NCBI RefSeq assembly: GCF_018812025.1
Contig: NC_063052.1
Span: 13,374,001 to 13,438,000 of the forward strand
DNA from: Megalobrama amblycephala
Lineage: Eukaryota; Chordata; Actinopteri; Cypriniformes; Xenocyprididae
DNA: 64,000 bases
Direction: 5' to 3'
Position 1 is the first letter of the stretch. Each line of letters starts with the position of its first letter. Below, piece after piece: positions 58,394-64,000 of the stretch. The notes below the pieces were generated by a model. It was not told the DNA's origin. It did no database searches and worked only from the letters and a program-made list of their open reading frames with translations. The position numbers and the translations under genes are program-made.

Positions 58394-58685
58394 GTTGGTA
58401 ACACTTTACAGTAAGGTTCATTAGTTAAACATTAGTTACTGACATGAACTAACCATGAGCAATACATTTGTTACTGTATTTACTAATCTTCGTTAATGTT
58501 AGTTAATGAAAATACAGTTGTTCATTGTTTGTTCATGTTAGTTCACAGAACATTAACTAATGTTAACAAGATTTTAATAATCAGTAGAAATTAACATTAA
58601 CAAAGATTAATAAATGCTGTAGAAGTGCAGTTCATTATTAGTTTAGTTCATGTTAACTAATGAACCTTATTGTAAAGTGTTACCA
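58394..58685. mobile_element. Foldback MITE (GGTAACACTTTA family)
   Basis: Left GGTAACACTTTACAGTAAGG; right CCTTATTGTAAAGTGTTACC. Arms rich in GTTAGTTAATG and its complement. Confidence 0.85.
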
Positions 58686-58899
58686 GAATGTTTGATTAAA
58701 ATTATTTGGCCTTTAATAACATTCTCAAAATGTTAGCACAACGTTATTTATACATTGTTCATGGAACATTTATTATGAAACATTTTAGTTTTAGTATGTT
58801 TTTTAGCATTACTGCTTGCTACTTGTTTCAGAATGTTCAGAGAACATTCCAAAGTAACATTTTCATAATGTTTGCACTAAAATTCTAAAATGGAATGTT

Positions 58900-59882
58900 A
58901 AAGGTCCCGTTTTTCGTGTTTTTTGAAGCTTTGATTGTGTTTATAGTGTGCAATATAACATGTGTTCATGTTTCGCGTGTAAAAAAACACAGTATTTTTC
59001 ACATAATTTACTTATCTGTATACCGCTGTTTCCACTGTCATAAAAACGGGCTGATGACTTCCTTGTTCTATGAAGTCCCTCCTTCAGAAATACGTAACGA
59101 GTTCTGATTGTGCCAGCGGTTCCTGTGTTGTGATTCGACAGCAGCTTAGCGCTCCTTGCCCGGAAAGGTCACGCCTCTTACCATAACGTGGAGATGCACG
59201 CGCTCAGTGTTACTGTAAACATGTCTTTAATTTTACCCTATCAATTTGAGCCGGAATCAGACCCGGTGATTGGACTGCGGGATGAAAATAACAGCGTTTC
59301 GACGACATGGCGACAAACACACTCTACAAACGCAGCTCTTGTGTATTCCTGTAGGTTAAGGTGCGTTCACGTGGCCTCGTAATTCCTGTAGTTACGAGAT
59401 TCTAGCTTGTAAAAAGCGTTCACGTCCTCGTAGAGCTCGTAATTACAGCTTGTAAGCTGGGAGTTTTCTGAAAGCTCCCAGATATACCACGTGGCCGCGC
59501 TGTACCACCTGACAGCTGTAGATTCATTTAGGCGTCGACAGTGCTGCCATGGAAACGCATAATTCCCAGTTCAAGGACCAAAAGGACGTGAACAGCTCCG
59601 AATATAACGTCACGTGTTGTCATTTCAAGATTCCGGTAAATACGAGGTGACGTGAACGCAGCTTTAGTCAAAAAACTGTTTTAGTGACGTCATTAAAGAA
59701 GGAAGTAGAGGGATGTAGTCCAAACTGGCCGTTCGATGTAGGCGACTTCTGTTAAATAAAATATCTCACTTGGCATTGAACTTTGAGCTTTACAATTTTA
59801 CATATTTTATTTATACTCTAAACAACAACATTACACACTAACTAAAGTTTGAAACATGGGATCACGAAGAACGGGACCTTTT
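58900..59882. mobile_element. TIR element (AAGGTCCCGTTTTTCGTG family), split by a nested MITE
   Basis: The left end AAGGTCCCGTTTTTCGTG pairs with the right end ATCACGAAGAACGGGACCTT. CG-richer interior. Open frame 59188-59382 shows no recognised domain. Confidence 0.8.
59359..59666. mobile_element. MITE nested in 58900-59882
   Basis: AAGGTGCGTTCACGTGGCCT at the left and AGGTGACGTGAACGCAGCTT at the right are inverted. The arms share CTCGTAATTCC-type words. Confidence 0.75.
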
Positions 59883-60099
59883 ATGTTTTCACTAACATTC
59901 GCATAAACAAGAAAAATAATTTTTAAAGTCCCCCAAAATCAAAATGTACGTTTTTTAGCTTTTAGTATGAATATGTTAGCCTTAGTGTTATGAATAAAGC
60001 TGGTGTGTTCCAAAACAATGATAAAATTCGCATTAAGGAGATATAAGCATTCAAAACTTACAGTCTCTCACTGGATCACAGATTTTCATGAAAACTTAG

Positions 60100-60282
<183 letters not shown>

Positions 60283-60389
60283 TGAACCATGAATTCTGCT
60301 GTCTACCAAAAAAAATCCTGAAGGACAATGTCCGGCCATCTGTTCGTGACCTCAAAGCTGAAGCGAACTTGGGTTCTGCAGCAGGACAA

Positions 60390-61491
60390 GTGATAGCCTG
60401 GATGCCAGCCGAACTTAGCCCCGCCCACAACATTTTGAGGTCGGGGAGTTCGGTCTGGACTCGATTCGTAGAGGAGTAATTATGCCCGAACAGAAACTGT
60501 TTCGGACCAATCACATTGTCAGGGCGATGATTGACAGATTATCACCAGAAACGTAATCAGCCACGTCATCAAAGAGCGCTTGGGGAGTTTGATTGACAAG
60601 CAATCTAACCAATCAGAACGCCGCATCCGCCATTTTGTCCAACAAAGAAGTCAGGAGTTAGAAGATTAACCTCTGTGGAGTTAAACTTCGAAAAATTGTG
60701 CATATTGACGTCTTTCCGCGTTTGAAACAACATTTCATTCTCATGTTCATTCGATGCTATAGAAGACTAGTAGGAAGAGATGATCGGTTCACGAGCCTCT
60801 TGAGCTGAGGCGCTACAGCAATCTGTCACGATCATGGTCACAACACATTAAAGAGCCACAAAACGGTTTTTATTGTTTGAAATTTTTTTAATAACTACAC
60901 AGTTTGAAAGCTGGGACTTTGTTTAATAGCATAAGTAACCTGCTCTGTCTCGTCTGTCGATGTGTTGTCAGTTTCCTCTTTGCTCCGCGATGTATTTTCC
61001 ACTCTGTGTGGCGTGACAGCGCCACGACCATGGCCACGACTTGTCGGACAAAGCGACAGTAACTAAGGGGGGCGAGTCTTTGCGAAAGGTCAATTAGTTT
61101 ACAACAATGATGGCTGTTGAAGAACTGAGATGTGTAGATTCCGCCATCGCGTCCATTATAGAAGATATCGACAGCCGCATTAATTTTAAAAAAGGAACAG
61201 AGGACCGCGATCAAGGCATTTGTCGATGGGAAAGATGTCTTTGCCGTCCTTCCTACGGGATTCGGCAAAAGTTTGATTTATCAGCTGGCCCCGATGGTCG
61301 CTAAGAAGAGTTCTGTTGACAACTATGCGTCGCTCAACATACGTCACTTACTCTGTAGCTCTGATTGGTTGTAGGTCTATCCAATTGAGGTCTTTCCTGG
61401 ATTGGTTGAAACACGCCCCCATAATCAAAGCCCAATGGAGCAGTATCAGACTCATATTCGAACTAGAATTGAGTATGACCACGTCAGGCAA
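60390..61491. mobile_element. 1.1 kb element with a RecQ-helicase fragment, inserted in the Tc1 copy
   Basis: The pre-insertion sequence of the Tc1 (CAGGACAATGATCC) is restored when this DNA is removed. GGACAA is duplicated at 60384-60389 and 61492-61497. Ends TAGCCTGGATGCC and the complement TTGCCTGACGTGG are weakly inverted. It is GC-richer than the host Tc1. The superfamily is not determined. Confidence 0.75.
61107..61316 (+). pseudogene. RecQ-like helicase N-terminal fragment in a transposon
   Basis: From 61107 an ATG frame runs to an A6 run near 61190, where it changes. After it, KEQRTAIKAFVDGKDVF leads into LPTGFGKSLIYQLAP: a Q-motif-like KEQ, then a Walker A (PTGFGKS) and the SLIYQLP-type block of RecQ helicases. 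Only motif I and its approach survive; the rest of the helicase is absent. Probably cargo of the autonomous parent transposon rather than a host gene. Confidence 0.75.
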
Positions 61492-61989
61492 GGACAATGA
61501 TCCAAAACACACCAGAAAAACAAAATGAAGACTTTGGAGTGGCCTAGTCAAAGTCCTGACCTCAATCCTATTGAGATGCTGTGGCATGATCTTAAAAAGG
61601 CGGTTCATGCTCGAAAACCCTCCAATGTGGCTGAATTACAACAATTCTGCAAAGATGAGTGGGCCAAAATTCCTCCACAGCGCTGTAACAGACTCATTGC
61701 AAGTTATCGCAAATGCTTGATTTCAGTTGTTGCTGTTAAATGTGGCCCAACCAGTTATTAGGTTTAGGGGGCAAGCACTTTTTCACACAGGGGCATGTGG
61801 GTTTGGATTTTGTTTTCCCTTCATAATAAAAACCTTCATTTAAAAAACTGCATGCTGTGTTTACTTGTGTTATCTTTGATTAATATTTAAATTTGTTTGA
61901 TGATCTGAAACATTAAAGTATGACAAACATGCAAAAAAATCAGGAAGGGGGCAAACACTTTTTCACACCGCTGTACTTTTGTTAGCTGG

Positions 61990-62930
61990 GAATGACTGGC
62001 TATTAAAGGTGCTGTAAATGATTTTTAAGTAATCCATAAAATGCTACTGGACAGATTTTACTAAAAACACACCTGTTTCTGTAACAGCCCTAGGCTTTGT
62101 AAACCAAAGAAGATATTGAGAAAACTCACCAATAGCATTCCCATTCATCTCAGTGGCAGTTACGAACCAGGATGTCCTGAAAGTACTTATCGTGTATCTC
62201 CCATCTTTGCTCAGTTCCAGCTACAGTTTTCCTAATATGAAGGTGAGTAAATCATGACAGAATTTTCTTTTTGAGGTAAATGATTGTGTAAGAATACAGT
62301 CATCAGGAAAACCAACAAAAACAAGTCATTGTTGTTGCAAGCTACTGCTCAAACACAATACCCAGCCCCGCCACCGGACGTGCTTTTAATCTCCTGCTCC
62401 GTTCCGCAGTCATATGCAAATATCCTGCTTCCACAGTTTACCACTGACACTTTGCACATGAGCTGTATGGCCAATGCAAAGTATGCATACTATAAGAACA
62501 GTCTTTCCTCTCTTGCTGATCTGAGGTCATCGTGTCACACAAGTGACATGCTTCAAGCGGTAAAACAGATCAATTAGCTTGAGAAACCTGTACTGTTTTG
62601 TTGTTACTGATATTGATAGCTGTAGGTCTGTTTGAAAGACAGCCCTGCTGTGACCTCTGACCTTGATGATGCTGTATCAGTTCTTCAAAGCATCCAGATA
62701 CCAAAGGGCTGTAAATCCTCAGAAGTGAGTGAACAATGACAGACTTTTGGTCAGATATAACATTATTGATAACCTCTACCCAATCCAAACTCATTCATGT
62801 CCTACAGCCCCAGATGTTTCCCCAGGACATGCAGCATTCTGTCAACTTCCTGTCTATACTTCCAGGATATGTCTGTTTTAGCTATAGAGCTTGAAAGGAC
62901 TATATGCAAACACTGCCAAACACAAAACTG
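61990..62930. other. Repeat-like DNA, no gene recognised
   Basis: The segment from TTAAAGGTGCTGTAAATGAT (62004) resembles a MITE left end, and GGTGAGTAAATCATGACAGA near 62242 resembles the right end of the AGGGATAGTTCACC family. No clean boundary pair was found. The open frame at 62284-62577 has no recognisable family feature. Confidence 0.4.
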
Positions 62931-63095
62931 TTAACCCTTATAGGGTCTTTGGGGTCTTTTTAGACCCCAAACGATGTTTACTTAAAACTTTGATGTTTAA
63001 ATTTTTTTTCTCTTTTTCCAAATGACATGAAACTTTGTACAGTTGTTAACACTTGATCTTGTTTTTATGTTAGTGTAGAAAAAAAGTCACACTCA

Positions 63096-64000
63096 GGGCT
63101 CGAGATAAAATGTTGAGAATAAAGTCATTAAATTATGAGAAAAAAGTCGTTAAATTACGAATTTGTTCTCATAATTTAACAACTTTTTTCTCGTAATTTA
63201 ATGACTGTATTCTCATAAGTTTAATGAGTTTATTCTCAACATTTTATCTCAACTTTTTTCTCGAAATTTAACAACATTTTTCTCATAATTTAATGAATTT
63301 GTTCTTCGTAATTTAACGACTTTTTTCTTGTAATTTAATGACTTTATTCTCAACATTTTATCTCGACTTTTTTCTCGAAATTTAACGAGATTTTTCTCAA
63401 AATTTAACAACTTTAATCTTGAGATGGTTTTATTTTTTTATTATTGCTTGGCCCTAATCCTCTTCCATTATAATTTGACATGGTTTAGTGTAAGATTTTA
63501 GCCCATATTTTGGAAAATGCAGTTTTAAAAGTAAAAAATGATCACTTTTACCAGTAGATGGCAGCAGAGCTCCACTATGTGCTATTTGACTGACTGAAAG
63601 ACATCTTTTCACAAGTATTTTTCAGTTGGATTTATATCTAAATATTATGAAATCACAATTATGACAATAAAAATTACTTTTTGTCAAAGTTTAGTATTTT
63701 TTTTTATACTGAAAAAAAACAAGTTTTTCAAAAATGTTGATTGTGAGGATGAATTTTGTCCATTTGGTCTCATCACAATGTAACAATATTGTAAAACTGA
63801 TTTTTTTTTATTACAAAAAATACTAAACTTTGACAAAAAGTAGCTTTTATTGTTATAATTGTGATTTCATCGTATTACGGAAGAGGATTAGGGCCAAGCA
63901 ATAATAAAAAAATAAAACCATCTCGAGATTAAAGTTGTTAAATTTCAAGAAAAAAGTCGAGATAAAATGTTGAGAATTAACTCATTAAATTACGAGAAAA
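63096..64000. repeat. Large palindrome with TTTTTCTCGTAATTTAA-type arrays, runs off the window end
   Basis: The left part (63096-63430) is a set of TCTCGTAATTTAA and CATTTTATCTCGACTTTTTT units. TTGCTTGGCCCTAATCCTCT (63445 on) is mirrored by AGAGGATTAGGGCCAAGCAA (about 63881-63900), then the same GAGATAAAATGTTGAGAAT units follow to the window end. The arms are several hundred nt with a centre near 63670. Probably a foldback transposon whose right end is outside the window. Confidence 0.75.

Overview
The window looks like nuclear DNA of a ray-finned fish, most likely a cyprinid (carp, minnow or zebrafish relative). The genes are split by GT-AG introns. The non-coding DNA is AT-rich and packed with terminal-inverted-repeat (TIR) DNA transposons, foldback MITEs, Tc1-like elements, one near-complete LINE and long (TA)n tracts, a mix typical of cyprinids. 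No bacterial, plasmid or CRISPR feature was seen.

Layout. (1) 2564-7022, plus strand: cd164l2, a small type I membrane sialomucin-like gene in six coding exons. (2) 7.0-17 kb: intergenic DNA dominated by transposons, including a dead Tc1 element (10660-12208) and a 2.65 kb TIR element (14166-16814) carrying eleven copies of a TTTCGGTAGTGAC-like motif. (3) 17799-34860, plus strand: a 13-exon gene I cannot name. It encodes a protein of about 841 residues with two U1/matrin-like zinc fingers, each inside a duplicated four- to five-exon module. A 5.6 kb LINE sits in its last intron, inside a MITE. (4) 36920-42657, plus strand: syce1, a coiled-coil protein of the synaptonemal complex central element, ten coding exons. 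(5) 44846-49651 plus a probable leader exon near 53.1-53.4 kb, minus strand: fam83h, 1196 residues. (6) 53.4-64 kb: no gene recognised; stacked foldback elements, a split Tc1 copy carrying a RecQ-helicase-bearing transposon, and a large palindrome running off the window end.

The four host genes show no shared pathway. syce1 and fam83h are convergent; the zinc-finger gene and syce1 are in tandem about 2 kb apart.

Most notable: the exact exon-length duplication in the zinc-finger gene (114/114 and 58/58 nt); one surplus base in each of two otherwise intact genes (zinc-finger exon 3, syce1 exon 8), which is either real pseudogenisation or an assembly indel; several nested insertions whose target-site duplications can be read directly; and two same-orientation copies of one repeat bracketing fam83h. 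Exon boundaries were placed by hand from splice consensus and reading-frame bookkeeping; no alignment or database search was run.
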